Shown piece by piece: positions 55,273 to 64,000 of a DNA stretch of 64,000 bases; position 1 is the first letter of the stretch, and each line of letters begins with the position of its first letter. The translations under genes were made by a program, and so were the position numbers. The notes below the pieces were generated by a model that was not told the origin of the DNA, made no database searches, and worked only from the letters and a program-made list of their open reading frames with translations. Origin of the DNA: a bacterium (GTDB taxonomy: Bacteria > BMS3Abin14); the NCBI GenBank assembly GCA_029210965.1, contig JARGFZ010000008.1, positions 1 through 64,000 of the forward strand, written 5' to 3'.

Positions 55273-56196
55273 ATGGATCAGGTCAAAACATACAGATACC
55301 TGTTTACCCTCGCCGATCTGGTGCTCCTGGTTGTGGCCGGTTTTGTGGCCTCCAGGATCATCCTGGCCACATTGATGCCTCCGGTGGCGTTGCTGCCTTT
55401 CACAAAGGTAGAGATGAAGGCTACAAGTGCAGTTAACAGGGGAATTCAGGAGCCGGATGCCGCTGTGATCGTCCAGCGGAACCTTTTCGGCAGCAAGGTT
55501 TTGAACACCGCCTCCCCCGCAGCCGAGAAAACTGAAGCAGATATGGAAGGCCTCCCGGAAAGCACTCTCCCCCTCAAACTGCTGGGAACGGCGGTGCAGG
55601 TCAACGGCAAAAGGTCTTTTGCCATCATCCAGGATACGGGCACCCGTGAGGAGCAGATCCATTTTGTCGGCGACGAGATCAGGGAAGGTACGGTCATCAC
55701 TTCGGTAGCACGCAACAGGGTGGTTCTTCTCAGGAACGGTCTGGAGGAGATCCTGGAGAAAGACGATGACCAAAGTGCTGCGGCTCCTCAATCCTCCCGC
55801 ACTCGTCCAGCCAGGGCACAGAGAACCCCAACCGTGGCAGAAGGGTCAGAGCCGGTAACGGTTCGTAAGGTTGGGGACAATAATTTCGTCATGGACCGTC
55901 GGGAGGTTGAAGGAGTACTCCAGGATTTCAACAAACTGCTCACCCAGATCCGTGTCGTGCCCCACTTTGCCGATGGGAAGCCGGACGGGTTCAAGATATT
56001 CAATATACGGCCTGGCAGTCTCTTTGCCAGTCTCGGGATGGTTAATGGTGATATAATCAAGCGCGTCAACGGTCTGGATATCACAGGCCCGGAACAGGCC
56101 CTCCAGATGTTCCAGCAGCTTCGGGACGAAAGCCAGGTGACGGTGGACCTGGAGCGCTTTCGAAAAAACCTAACCCTGCAATATGAGATCAGGTGA
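55273..56196 (+). CDS. gspC: type II secretion system protein GspC
   Basis: 307 residues. One membrane segment (about 12-32) is followed by the homology region (LPLKLLGTAVQVNGKRSFAI), a low-complexity linker (SAAAPQSSRTRPARAQ) and a C-terminal PDZ domain (FKIFNIRPGSLFASLGMVNG). GspC links the inner-membrane platform to the secretin GspD. Order C-D-E-F follows with overlaps or very short gaps. Confidence 0.93.
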   Translation: MDQVKTYRYLFTLADLVLLVVAGFVASRIILATLMPPVALLPFTKVEMKATSAVNRGIQEPDAAVIVQRNLFGSKVLNTASPAAEKTEADMEGLPESTLPLKLLGTAVQVNGKRSFAIIQDTGTREEQIHFVGDEIREGTVITSVARNRVVLLRNGLEEILEKDDDQSAAAPQSSRTRPARAQRTPTVAEGSEPVTVRKVGDNNFVMDRREVEGVLQDFNKLLTQIRVVPHFADGKPDGFKIFNIRPGSLFASLGMVNGDIIKRVNGLDITGPEQALQMFQQLRDESQVTVDLERFRKNLTLQYEIR

Positions 56197-56200
56197 TGCC

Positions 56201-58222
56201 ATGAGATTACGTATGGTCAAGTTGGGCATTATATCCCTCGCATTCTGCCTGCTTCTGGCCCCGGTGAAGGTTTACGCGGCCCAGGCCTACAACGTTGATT
56301 TCAACGATGTAGAGATACGCAAGGTCATTGAGACGGTGAGCGAGATCACCGGGAAGAACTTCCTGGTGGATGACCGTGTTCAGGGTAAGGTGACTGTGAT
56401 CGGTCCCAAATCGTTGACATCTCCAGAGTTGTACCAGGTGTTTCTCTCCATACTCAACGTCAAGGGGTTTGCCGTTGTCCCCTCGGGGAAGATCAACAAG
56501 GTGGTTCCATCGGCGAACATCGCCGGCTACGGGGTACAGATGAAAGTGGGCAGGTCGGAAGGGATCACAGGCATCGATGCCTACGTGACCCAGATCATCC
56601 CCGTGGAGTATACGGAAGCTGAGGAGCTTAAAAACCTGCTGGTTCCCCTCATCCCCAAGACGGATAACATTACGGCCTACGGCCCGACAAACATTCTTAT
56701 CGTGACCACTACCGAATCTCTCCTGGCGCGCATAAACCAGGTCATTTCCATGGTTGATGTACCTGGCGCCCGAGAGGAGATCAGGTTGATCCCCGTGAAC
56801 TATGCCTCTGTTCAGGACCTGGCGGCCAAGGTTTCCCAGGTACTCCAGAGCCAGTCGGGAAGTGCGCAGCCGGCCCAGAGGACTCCCCGCGGGCGGCAGC
56901 CGCCGGCAGCATCTTCTGACGCAAAGATCATCGCAGACGAAAGGACAAACACCCTTATCGCCATCGGGGACAGCCAGGCCCTTGATCGGATCCAGGAGCT
57001 GGTGAGCAAACTGGACGTGTCTATTCCCCAGGGAGCGGGAAAGGTCCGTGTGTACTATTTGCAGAATGCTGACGCTGGCGAGCTGTCCAGTGTCCTTACG
57101 GGCATCCCTCTGGCAGAAGCGGTAAATTTAAGCGAGACGGCACCCGGGCAGCCCGCCCCTCAGCCGGCGGCCAGGCCCCAGACAAAAAAGAGCGATATCT
57201 CCATCATCGCGGACCCTTCCACCAACGCTCTGGTAATTACAGCTACACCTGAAGAGTATGAGGCACTAATAAGGGTTATCGAAAAGCTGGATATCCCCAG
57301 GGAACAGGTGCTGGTGGAGGTCCTCATTGCCGAAGTCTCCTTTACCAGGACAATGGAACTGGGTGTGGAATGGCGGATCGCTGACGATCTGAATGGTGAC
57401 GCGGCCGTGTTCGCAGGTTCCAGCTTTGGTGAATTCAACCAGCTGGTAGCTAACCCTGCCGCGCTTCCCAACGGACTGGTGGTAGGTGCCATTGGGGAGA
57501 CGATCTCCTTCGGGGACCTGGAATTCCCCAACCTGGGCGCACTTATCACAGCCCTGAAAACCGACTCCGATATCAATATCCTCTCCACTCCCACTATCGT
57601 AACCACCGATAACAAGGAAGCCGAGATCATCGTAGGCCAGACGGTTCCTTTCCAGACCAGTCAGAAGTTCGACTCCAACAACCAGCCGATATTCACCTTC
57701 GACTACCGTGATGTGGGGCTCACCCTCAGGCTCACGCCCCAGATCAACAGCAGCAATTATGTGAAGATGGACATATTCAGCAAGCTCGAGGCTTTGGTCT
57801 CCAGCACGATAGGGACGTCGGAGCTTGCTCCCACGACCCTGAAACGACAGGCCAACACCACGGTAGTTGTCAAGGATGGAAATACTGTGGTCATTGGCGG
57901 GATGATCCGGGACGACAAGGTAGAAAACGTCAGCAGGGTACCGTTCTTCGGAAGCCTCCCTCTCATTGGACCCCTTTTCCGCTCGCAATCGACCAGGTCA
58001 GAAAAGAGCAACCTCCTTATTTTCCTGACCCCCCACATCATCTCCAATTCAAAGCAGCTTCAGGATGCGGCCCGGGGAAGGATGGAAGGTTTCCAGGAGT
58101 TCCCCGACGCCGACACTAATAAGAAAAAAGATCACAAGGAGTTCCCCGGGGAGGTCAGGAAAAGGATGAACCTTGGCGAGAGTGAAACCGACATACCTGT
58201 CGGCTCTGAAGAGCAGGAATAG
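56201..58222 (+). CDS. gspD: type II secretion system secretin GspD
   Basis: 673 residues from ATG at 56201 (AGGTGA just upstream). It has a signal peptide (LGIISLAFCLLLAPVKVYAA), N0-N3 domains (VDFNDVEIRKVIETVSEITG first, with two Pro/Gln-rich linkers around residues 225 and 310) and the secretin core with VPFFGSLPLIGPLFRS. The C-terminal tail is highly charged (NKKKDHKEFPGEVRKR). It forms the outer-membrane channel. Confidence 0.96.
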   Translation: MRLRMVKLGIISLAFCLLLAPVKVYAAQAYNVDFNDVEIRKVIETVSEITGKNFLVDDRVQGKVTVIGPKSLTSPELYQVFLSILNVKGFAVVPSGKINKVVPSANIAGYGVQMKVGRSEGITGIDAYVTQIIPVEYTEAEELKNLLVPLIPKTDNITAYGPTNILIVTTTESLLARINQVISMVDVPGAREEIRLIPVNYASVQDLAAKVSQVLQSQSGSAQPAQRTPRGRQPPAASSDAKIIADERTNTLIAIGDSQALDRIQELVSKLDVSIPQGAGKVRVYYLQNADAGELSSVLTGIPLAEAVNLSETAPGQPAPQPAARPQTKKSDISIIADPSTNALVITATPEEYEALIRVIEKLDIPREQVLVEVLIAEVSFTRTMELGVEWRIADDLNGDAAVFAGSSFGEFNQLVANPAALPNGLVVGAIGETISFGDLEFPNLGALITALKTDSDINILSTPTIVTTDNKEAEIIVGQTVPFQTSQKFDSNNQPIFTFDYRDVGLTLRLTPQINSSNYVKMDIFSKLEALVSSTIGTSELAPTTLKRQANTTVVVKDGNTVVIGGMIRDDKVENVSRVPFFGSLPLIGPLFRSQSTRSEKSNLLIFLTPHIISNSKQLQDAARGRMEGFQEFPDADTNKKKDHKEFPGEVRKRMNLGESETDIPVGSEEQE

Positions 58223-58227
58223 GCCTC

Positions 58228-59955
58228 ATGACGGTCCCAGGTGTAGAGGATAGGATCCGGCAAGCTCTTTCCGAAGGGGGGTTCCTCAGCCCTGAGCAGT
58301 TTATCGAGGTGGATCACCACGCCCAGCGGAAAGGACTCGCTCTTACCGAGGCCCTTGTCCAGTCAGGCTTCCTGGATGAGATGCAAGTCATCGGTCTGTT
58401 GAGCGAAGCCACCGGAGTTCCCTTCAGGATGGAATTTCCCTCCGGATCCACAGCTCTTCCACTACCCCGGACCCTTCCCATCCAGTTCGCCAGAAAACAT
58501 ACTATTTTCCCCTTCAGGGATCCCGATGACGGGACACTCTACGTAGCTGCCAGTGCCATCGATGATGAGGTTATGGAAAATGTGCGCACCCTGTTCGCTG
58601 AGGAGGTTCAGCCGGTCCTCAGTACACGCCGGTCCATACTGGAAGCTATCAACCGCACATACGAGCGGGCATCGGAGTCGGCAGGGGATGTTATTGAAAA
58701 CCTCGAAAATGGCGATCTGGCAATCCGTGTCTCGGACCTGGAGGAACCCCAGGACCTTCTCGATGGGTCTGATGAAGCACCTATTATAAACTTCGTTAAT
58801 TCGGTGCTTTATGAGGCTGTCAAGGAGAGGGCCAGTGACATCCACGTGGAGCCTTTCGAGGATGACCTGTCCGTCAGGTACCGTGTTGACGGGGTTCTTC
58901 ACAACGTCCACCACCTGTCCAAAAAACTTCATTCCCCTATCCTGTCCCGGGTGAAGATCATGGCCAGCCTGGACATCGCGGAAAAGAGGCTTCCCCAGGA
59001 CGGCCGGATTAGGGTCAAGATAGCGGGGAAGGATGTCGATATCCGGGTCTCAACCGTTCCCACCAGCTTTGGGGAACGTGCTGTTCTCAGGCTGCTTGAC
59101 AGGAGCCAGGTTCTCCTGGGCCTTTCCGAGATCGGTATGGGAGAAGATCATCTCAAGGCTGTGGAAAAGGTGACGCATTCCAGCCACGGCATTACCCTGG
59201 TCACTGGACCTACCGGCAGCGGAAAAACCACGACCTTGTACGCGGCTCTCACGAGGATAAATTCGGCGGACAAGAACATCATCACCGTTGAGGATCCGGT
59301 AGAGTATCAGCTTGCGGGGATCAGTCAGATCCAGGTAAACCCCAAGATCGATCTCACCTTTGCCAACGGTCTGCGGTCCATACTGCGGCAGGATCCAAAC
59401 GTTATTATGGTCGGGGAGATAAGGGACCTGGTGACTGCTGAGATAGCCATCCAGGCATCATTGACAGGGCATCTCGTGTTTTCCACCCTTCACACCAACG
59501 ACGCCGCCGGTGCTGTCACCAGGCTCATTGATATGGGAGTCGAACCGTTCCTGGTGGCTTCATCGGTCAACGCGATCCTGGCCCAGAGGCTTGTCAGGAT
59601 GATCTGTACCCGTTGTAAAGAACAATATGCTCCTCTTCCCGAGGAACTGGAAGAAGTTGGAATAGACAAAAAAGATCTGCATGAGGGAAGACTGTGGCGT
59701 GGTGCAGGGTGCGCCCACTGTCTTGGCACCGGCTACCTGGGGCGGACCGGCATTTATGAACTTCTGGTCGTAAGCGATTCCATTAAGGCAGCTGTCCTCA
59801 GGAATCCGGACAGCGGATCCATTAAAAAAGCCGCCCTGGCGGAGGGGATGCGAACATTAAGGCAGGATGGCGCCGGAAAGGTCCTGAAGGGTATTGTTAC
59901 CATCGAAGAGGTCCTGAGGGTAACCCAGGAAGAAAACGGCCATGCCGCTGTTTGA
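58228..59955 (+). CDS. gspE: type II secretion system ATPase GspE
   Basis: 575 residues. It has the N-terminal MshEN/GspE_N domain, Walker A TGPTGSGKTTT, the Asp box VEDPVEYQL, Walker B DPNVIMVGEIRDLVT, the LTGHLVFSTLHTNDA box and the zinc tetracysteine ICTRCKEQ...GCAHCLGTGY. The last feature separates GspE/PilB from PilT. It powers pseudopilus assembly. It starts 5 nt after gspD and overlaps gspF by 14 nt. Confidence 0.97.
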   Translation: MTVPGVEDRIRQALSEGGFLSPEQFIEVDHHAQRKGLALTEALVQSGFLDEMQVIGLLSEATGVPFRMEFPSGSTALPLPRTLPIQFARKHTIFPFRDPDDGTLYVAASAIDDEVMENVRTLFAEEVQPVLSTRRSILEAINRTYERASESAGDVIENLENGDLAIRVSDLEEPQDLLDGSDEAPIINFVNSVLYEAVKERASDIHVEPFEDDLSVRYRVDGVLHNVHHLSKKLHSPILSRVKIMASLDIAEKRLPQDGRIRVKIAGKDVDIRVSTVPTSFGERAVLRLLDRSQVLLGLSEIGMGEDHLKAVEKVTHSSHGITLVTGPTGSGKTTTLYAALTRINSADKNIITVEDPVEYQLAGISQIQVNPKIDLTFANGLRSILRQDPNVIMVGEIRDLVTAEIAIQASLTGHLVFSTLHTNDAAGAVTRLIDMGVEPFLVASSVNAILAQRLVRMICTRCKEQYAPLPEELEEVGIDKKDLHEGRLWRGAGCAHCLGTGYLGRTGIYELLVVSDSIKAAVLRNPDSGSIKKAALAEGMRTLRQDGAGKVLKGIVTIEEVLRVTQEENGHAAV

Positions 59956-61165
59956 ATACGCTGTCCTTGATAGCAAGGGGAAGCGGAAACAAGGGTTTCT
60001 GGATGCTCCTTCTTCCCAGTCGGCCAGGGAAATACTCAAGAAAGACGGTTTTTACATCGTTTCTCTTGATTCGGCCGCGGTCGATTCAAGTATACCTGCC
60101 CGCTCATCCTTCCCTGGTTTCGGGCGTATCAGCCGGTCGGACCTGGCCTCCCTGACCCGTCAGCTTTCAACACTTCTAAGGGCCGGCCTTCCCCTGGTGC
60201 AGGCGCTGGAAGCGCTGGTGGAACAGATGGAAAAACCGGCTATACGAAAGACTCTTTCCGGAGTCCGGAACCTTGTCAACGAAGGGGCCACCTTCCATGA
60301 AGCCCTGGCTCAATATCCCCTGGTTTTTCCCGGTATTTATGTACAGATGTGCCGCGCGGGAGAGACAGGGGGTTTCCTTGAAAAGATAATGGAAAGGCTC
60401 GCCGATACCCTGGACAGGGAGGTGCGCCTCAGGGGTAAGGTTGTCGCAGCGCTGGTCTATCCCATGGTGATGACAGTTCTGGGCACCACCTTTCTTCTCT
60501 TTCTCTTCGCCTACGTTGTCCCACAGGTTGTGGGTATTTTTACCGATTTCGGGCAGACCCTTCCTGTTCCCACCATGATCCTCCTGTTTGTAAGCGGGAT
60601 CGTTTCCAGGTACTGGATACTGTTTCTGGTGATGATCGGGGTGGCAGGGATTTCCTACCGCGCCTTTGCTCGCGGTGAGAAAACGGGGCTTGCCCTTGAC
60701 GCCTTTAAGCTAAAGGTTCCCCTGTTTGGTGGACTGGCGCTTAAGGTGGCCACCGTAAGGCTATCCCACATTCTCGGGACACTTCTGACAAGCGGTGTTC
60801 CCCTTATCAAATCCCTTGAGATCGTGGGGGATGTTCTGGGCAACAGGGTCCTCGTATTGGCGGTTCGCGACGCCAGCCGGCAGGTTTCCCAGGGAGGGTC
60901 CCTTGCCCAGGCTTTCAGGACCAGTGGAGTGTTTCCTCCCCTATTGCCGAGGGTAATATCTATAGGTGAGCAGAGCGGCGAGCTTTCGGAAATGCTCACC
61001 GGTGTTGCTGAAACATACGAAGAGGAGGTGAGCCGTTCCGTTCAGGCCCTCACTGCCATCCTGGAACCTGCCCTCATCCTCATTATGGCGGTTGTTGTCC
61101 TTTTCGTGGTTTTGGCGATCCTTCTTCCTATTTTTGAGTTGAATCAGCTTGTTGGAGCCGGTTAG
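59942..61165 (+). CDS. gspF: type II secretion system inner-membrane platform protein GspF
   Basis: 407 residues with two T2SSF repeats, each with membrane segments. Features are MPLFEYAVLDSKGKRKQG at the start, LTRQLSTLLRAGLPLVQALEAL, FVQMCRAGETGG-like text (here YVQMCRAGETGGFL), and VISIGEQSGELSEMLTGVAETYE. It is the platform on which GspE works. Confidence 0.97.
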   Translation: MPLFEYAVLDSKGKRKQGFLDAPSSQSAREILKKDGFYIVSLDSAAVDSSIPARSSFPGFGRISRSDLASLTRQLSTLLRAGLPLVQALEALVEQMEKPAIRKTLSGVRNLVNEGATFHEALAQYPLVFPGIYVQMCRAGETGGFLEKIMERLADTLDREVRLRGKVVAALVYPMVMTVLGTTFLLFLFAYVVPQVVGIFTDFGQTLPVPTMILLFVSGIVSRYWILFLVMIGVAGISYRAFARGEKTGLALDAFKLKVPLFGGLALKVATVRLSHILGTLLTSGVPLIKSLEIVGDVLGNRVLVLAVRDASRQVSQGGSLAQAFRTSGVFPPLLPRVISIGEQSGELSEMLTGVAETYEEEVSRSVQALTAILEPALILIMAVVVLFVVLAILLPIFELNQLVGAG

Positions 61166-61237
61166 AAATGAAGATATATGAGATTTGAATTCTCAACCTT
61201 ATCACGCTATGCCGTGAGTGACCTGAAAGGAGAAAGC

Positions 61238-61684
61238 GTGAGTAAAAAATATTCAAAGAGGCAAGCCGGTTTTACTCTCATTGAGCTCATGGTGGTCATG
61301 GTTGTCCTCGCGACCATCACTGTTTTCGTGATTCCCAAGTTCATGGATGCACCCAAGCAAGCTAAGAGGGTCAAGGCTCAGGTGACCATTTCCGCACTGG
61401 AAACAGCCCTCAAGACCTACTACCTGGACAACGGATTCTATCCCACGACAGATCAGGGACTCGAGGCCCTGGTGATGGAACCGAACACCGACCCGATACC
61501 AGGAAAATGGAGGAAAGGGGGATATCTGGAGAAGGGCAGGATCCCTGATGATCCATGGGGTACCGAATACATCTACCTTTCACCGGGATTACACGGGGAC
61601 TTCGATATTATCGCTTATGGTCAGGACAAGGTTGAAGGTGGTGAGGGGTGGGATGCGGATATTGAATCGTGGAACCTTGAATGA
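61238..61684 (+). CDS. gspG: major pseudopilin GspG
   Basis: 148 residues from GTG at 61238 (AAGGAG 6 nt upstream; the longer frame is not used). It carries a class III prepilin signal cleaved at GFTLIELMVVMVVLATITVF and the GspG core (ALKTYYLDNGFYPTTDQGL, PDDPWGTEYIYLSPG). It is the most abundant pseudopilus subunit. Its end overlaps gspH by 32 nt. Confidence 0.95.
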   Translation: MSKKYSKRQAGFTLIELMVVMVVLATITVFVIPKFMDAPKQAKRVKAQVTISALETALKTYYLDNGFYPTTDQGLEALVMEPNTDPIPGKWRKGGYLEKGRIPDDPWGTEYIYLSPGLHGDFDIIAYGQDKVEGGEGWDADIESWNLE

Positions 61685-62219
61685 GATCGGTTCCCGGCGA
61701 TCACCAGACGGTTTCACCCTTCTGGAGGTCGTCATCGTTGTTTCCGTCATAGCTCTGTTCATCGGACTGGCGGTTCCCAGGCTTCCTGACGTGGCTGGTA
61801 TGAGGATCCACCGAAATGCCCGCAAGGTGTCCATGATGCTTCAACTGGCCCGTACCAGGGCTGTTTCCCTGCGGCGGTACTACCGCATGGATGTAGACCT
61901 TGACACCAGCGGTGTATCGGTTTCCTACTTCGGCCCCGAGGGAACTTACATCCCGGACGATGAGGTTCGTCAGTTCAGCCTGCGGGAGGGGTTCATCGCC
62001 GATGTCGTCAACTCCAGTGAAGGGAAGGTTCTTGAAGGCACCGGTTGGGTAAGGATATCTCCTCGCGGATATATCCAACCTTCCCTCATCCACATAAAGG
62101 ATGAACAAGGTCGAGTCCTTACGGTGGCACCGTCTCCGGTTAGCGGGCGAGTACAGATCCAGGAGGGGTACACCGACCTCGCTACGAGGTTGGGACCCCT
62201 GTGGCCTGATGAGCGATAA
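61653..62219 (+). CDS. gspH: minor pseudopilin GspH
   Basis: About 188 residues from ATG at 61653 (GAGGGG upstream; TTG at 61674 also possible). The prepilin site is DGFTLLEVVIVVSVIALFIG, followed by ARKVSMMLQLARTRAVSLRRYY and a beta-rich C-terminal half as in GspH. It forms part of the pseudopilus tip. It overlaps gspI by 11 nt. Confidence 0.88.
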   Translation: MRILNRGTLNEIGSRRSPDGFTLLEVVIVVSVIALFIGLAVPRLPDVAGMRIHRNARKVSMMLQLARTRAVSLRRYYRMDVDLDTSGVSVSYFGPEGTYIPDDEVRQFSLREGFIADVVNSSEGKVLEGTGWVRISPRGYIQPSLIHIKDEQGRVLTVAPSPVSGRVQIQEGYTDLATRLGPLWPDER

Positions 62220-62571
62220 CAGATCCCAGACCGGTTTCACCTTGCTGGAAGTGATGGCGGCCCTGTCAGTGCTTGCCGTAGCTTTTGTGGTGCTTCTTCA
62301 GACCGACGGTCTGAACGCCACCCGTACCCTTCACGCCGAGCGTGTCATGGGTGCGGTACAACTGGCTGGCGAGAGGATGGAAGATGTGTTCGCATCCGGT
62401 TCCGAAGATCTGTTCTCGGATAAAGGAGAACTTGAAAACGGGATCTATTCCTGGGATAGGACTGTATCGGACACCGCATTTGAAGGTTTAAAAGAGGTCC
62501 GTCTCACCGTCATGTGGAACGAGGGGGCACGGGAGGAGAGCTATGTGGCGCTGGCATACCTTCCCCGCTAA
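62209..62571 (+). CDS. gspI: minor pseudopilin GspI
   Basis: 120 residues from ATG at 62209. The prepilin cleavage region is TGFTLLEVMAALSVLAVAFV, followed by ERVMGAVQLAGERMEDVF and a small beta domain (VRLTVMWNEGAREESYVALA). The size fits GspI rather than the larger GspJ. It overlaps gspK by 29 nt; no gspJ lies between. Confidence 0.88.
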   Translation: MSDNRSQTGFTLLEVMAALSVLAVAFVVLLQTDGLNATRTLHAERVMGAVQLAGERMEDVFASGSEDLFSDKGELENGIYSWDRTVSDTAFEGLKEVRLTVMWNEGAREESYVALAYLPR

Positions 62572-63598
62572 ACAGTTGGATGAAAGGGTCCGGACCGAAC
62601 AGGACCAAAAGGGCATTGCTCTTATCCTGGCGGTGGTCTCCGTATTTCTCCTCACGGTAGCTGTATTTCAGACCAGAGTAGGCGTTAACCTTGCCGAGGA
62701 GATCGCCCTGAGTTCCGCCCATGAGATGCAGGCCCTTTACATGGCCAGATCCGGCCTGGCTTTGGTTCGAGAGGCACTTGCAGAGGACGAAACCCAGGTG
62801 GATTCCTATCAGGATGACTGGGCCGCGGCCAACGCAATGGGGGCTGTACCTATTGCCGAGGTGGGGTGGGCCATCGGCAAGGTATCTGACGAAGAGGGTA
62901 AATTCAACGTACTGGATCTCGTCAACGAAGATGGGGAATCAGATGATAACACAGATTTCGCGGCCCAAAGACTGGTTGAGCTGCTACTGAGCCTCAATGT
63001 TCCCGATTCGCGGGCAGATGAGATCGTCGACAGCCTCATCGACTGGATGGACTTTGACGGGTCAGTGACCGGATCAGGCGGGGAGGATCTTTATTATGGT
63101 TCAAGGGATAACCCCTATTCCTGCCCCAATGATCTTCCCGCCGGTATAGATGACCTTTCCCTGGTCAAGGGTATTGGTCCTGTTCTGCTGTATCTGGGTG
63201 AAGGTGAAATTCCGCCTCTCATCGACTTTATCACCGTCTATGGTGACAAAAAACCGGGGGATATCTTCCGGCGGATCAACCTTAACACGGCCTCGGTGGG
63301 GATGATCCAGACTCTCAGCCACGAAATGGATCGCCAACTGGCCGAGGAGATCGTGGAATCCAGAGATGCGGAGCCCTTCAACTCCGCAGCCGAAATAAAG
63401 GACGTGCCGGGGTTCCCCGATGAGATGTACAATGCGGACATGGGAAATAACATCAAATTGGCTGATCTCATAGATGTTTCCAGCAGCCATTTTTCAGCCA
63501 CCATCACCGGCGAGACGACCATGGCCTCCAGCAAGGCCTATGGCGTTTTCAAAAGGACCGGAAACGCTGTGGAACTTGTTTACTACAGGGGGTTCTAA
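62543..63598 (+). CDS. gspK: minor pseudopilin GspK
   Basis: 351 residues. The start region (QKGIALILAVVSVFLLTVAV) is the GspK-type transmembrane segment, and the globular part contains the two SAM-like helical units typical of GspK (GKFNVLDLVN, DIFRRINLNTASVGMIQTL, AEIKDVPGF). It caps the pseudopilus tip with GspI and GspJ. It is followed by a 211-bp AT-rich gap before gspL. Confidence 0.92.
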   Translation: MWRWHTFPAKQLDERVRTEQDQKGIALILAVVSVFLLTVAVFQTRVGVNLAEEIALSSAHEMQALYMARSGLALVREALAEDETQVDSYQDDWAAANAMGAVPIAEVGWAIGKVSDEEGKFNVLDLVNEDGESDDNTDFAAQRLVELLLSLNVPDSRADEIVDSLIDWMDFDGSVTGSGGEDLYYGSRDNPYSCPNDLPAGIDDLSLVKGIGPVLLYLGEGEIPPLIDFITVYGDKKPGDIFRRINLNTASVGMIQTLSHEMDRQLAEEIVESRDAEPFNSAAEIKDVPGFPDEMYNADMGNNIKLADLIDVSSSHFSATITGETTMASSKAYGVFKRTGNAVELVYYRGF

Positions 63599-63599
63599 T

Positions 63600-63811
63600 A
63601 CATAAAAATTATGAATATAATCTTAATTTTTATGTCTGAAATTACGCGCACATTAATCTGTCGAGGACAGAACATGAAACACCTGGCAAGGATCTTTTAT
63701 ATGGAAAATCCAGGGCGGGTCTCGACGGGACTTGGAAACTCTCTTCCAGATTTAAATTTCCTATGTTCCGTTTTATGCTCATCAACTGATGATAACATTG
63801 GAAATTTAAAT
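63600..63811 (+). promoter_or_regulatory. AT-rich gspK-gspL spacer with two inverted repeats
   Basis: A hairpin ACATAAAAATTA (63600-63611) / TAATTTTTATGT (63624-63635) follows the gspK stop. A second 12-bp inverted repeat, ATTTAAATTTCC (63750-63761) and GGAAATTTAAAT (63800-63811), overlaps the AT of the gspL start and its ribosome-binding region, so it could hide the start. An open frame at 63611-63817 is not gene-like. Confidence 0.5.
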
Positions 63812-64000
63812 GTTTGAAAAAAAATCGATCGGCATAGCCTTCGAGGCGGATGGTACCGTCAGGGTCGCGGAACTGACCTCCAATTTGCGTACCGTAACCC
63901 TTTCCAGGGTCTGGACCATGGAAGGGGAGGGAGCGGATAACGTCGATTCATGGGAACAGGCCATTGGCCGGCTCCGTGACTCCAAAGTGGATCTTGACAA
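63810..64000 (+). CDS. gspL: GspL-like cytoplasmic-domain protein, 5' part (cut by window edge)
   Basis: An ATG at 63810 opens an uninterrupted frame to the window end (63 codons). The product begins MFEKKSIGIAFEADGTVRVA and continues WEQAIGRLRDSKVDLD. The pattern of an N-terminal beta-strand hairpin fits the actin-like cytoplasmic domain of GspL/PilM proteins, which recruits GspE, and gspL is the expected gene after gspK. The identity rests mainly on position. Only a weak ribosome site (GGAA) is present, inside an inverted repeat. Confidence 0.65.
   Translation, partial: MFEKKSIGIAFEADGTVRVAELTSNLRTVTLSRVWTMEGEGADNVDSWEQAIGRLRDSKVDLD

Noticed and set aside
57266-57988. 240-codon open frame on the minus strand
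   Set aside because: Antisense to gspD; shadow of a real gene.
63611-63817. 68-codon open frame between gspK and gspL
   Set aside because: Starts inside a hairpin, has no ribosome site and no coding character.

Overview
The window looks like a chromosomal stretch from a Gram-negative, deltaproteobacterium-like organism (Desulfobacterota/Desulfuromonadota grade). Grounds: a complete mre-mrd rod-shape operon, a type II secretion (T2SS) cluster with pseudopilins, a recA-pilT-recX-alaS block, lipoprotein signals, many c-di-GMP and receiver proteins, and a likely pyrophosphate-type phosphofructokinase. The lineage is inferred from gene families and order only. No rRNA, tRNA or CRISPR array was seen.

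Layout. 1-656 (minus): the N-terminal half of an IS110-family transposase cut by the window edge, preceded by an 89-nt segment that folds on paper into a three-way junction. 768-4275 (minus): a four-gene redox operon (dehydrogenase lacking its catalytic zinc ligands, FMN/4Fe-4S membrane protein, small membrane protein, AmrS radical SAM enzyme). 4634-6730: a secreted chitobiase-repeat/beta-propeller protein. 7022-10272: XRE-cupin regulator plus a full arginine to spermidine pathway (speD, pyruvoyl arginine decarboxylase, speE, speB). 10476-10841 (minus): a lone receiver protein. 11201-24361: a 13-kb same-strand module with a large protein of unknown function, a chromosomal actin-like ATPase, a second chitobiase-repeat/propeller protein, zinc-ribbon/FHA, HD-GYP, TPR lipoprotein, small protein, LysM-like/M23 endopeptidase and a GAF-sigma54 activator. 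This is the best candidate for an undescribed system.

24869-32000: permease, DUF3467 protein, diguanylate cyclase, RNA methyltransferase, an orphan C-terminal piece of another methyltransferase, a small lipoprotein and PpiD. 32129-37488: mreB-mreC-mreD-mrdA-rodA. 37883-46601: receiver/HD-GYP, a small Cys-rich-tail protein, rsmI, pfp, gpsA, DUF4177, RDD, pgpA, pncC, thpR. 47432-64000: recA-pilT-recX-alaS-lipoprotein-gspCDEFGHIK-gspL with almost no gaps; gspJ is not present between gspI and gspK.

Intergenic DNA is rich in repeats. One family is a 139-bp element with 12-bp terminal inverted repeats and compensatory base changes in an internal hairpin (two full copies, one truncated copy, one end fragment). 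Another is a set of palindromes built from short tandem words, some of which run into the 3' ends of genes and supply their last codons and stop.
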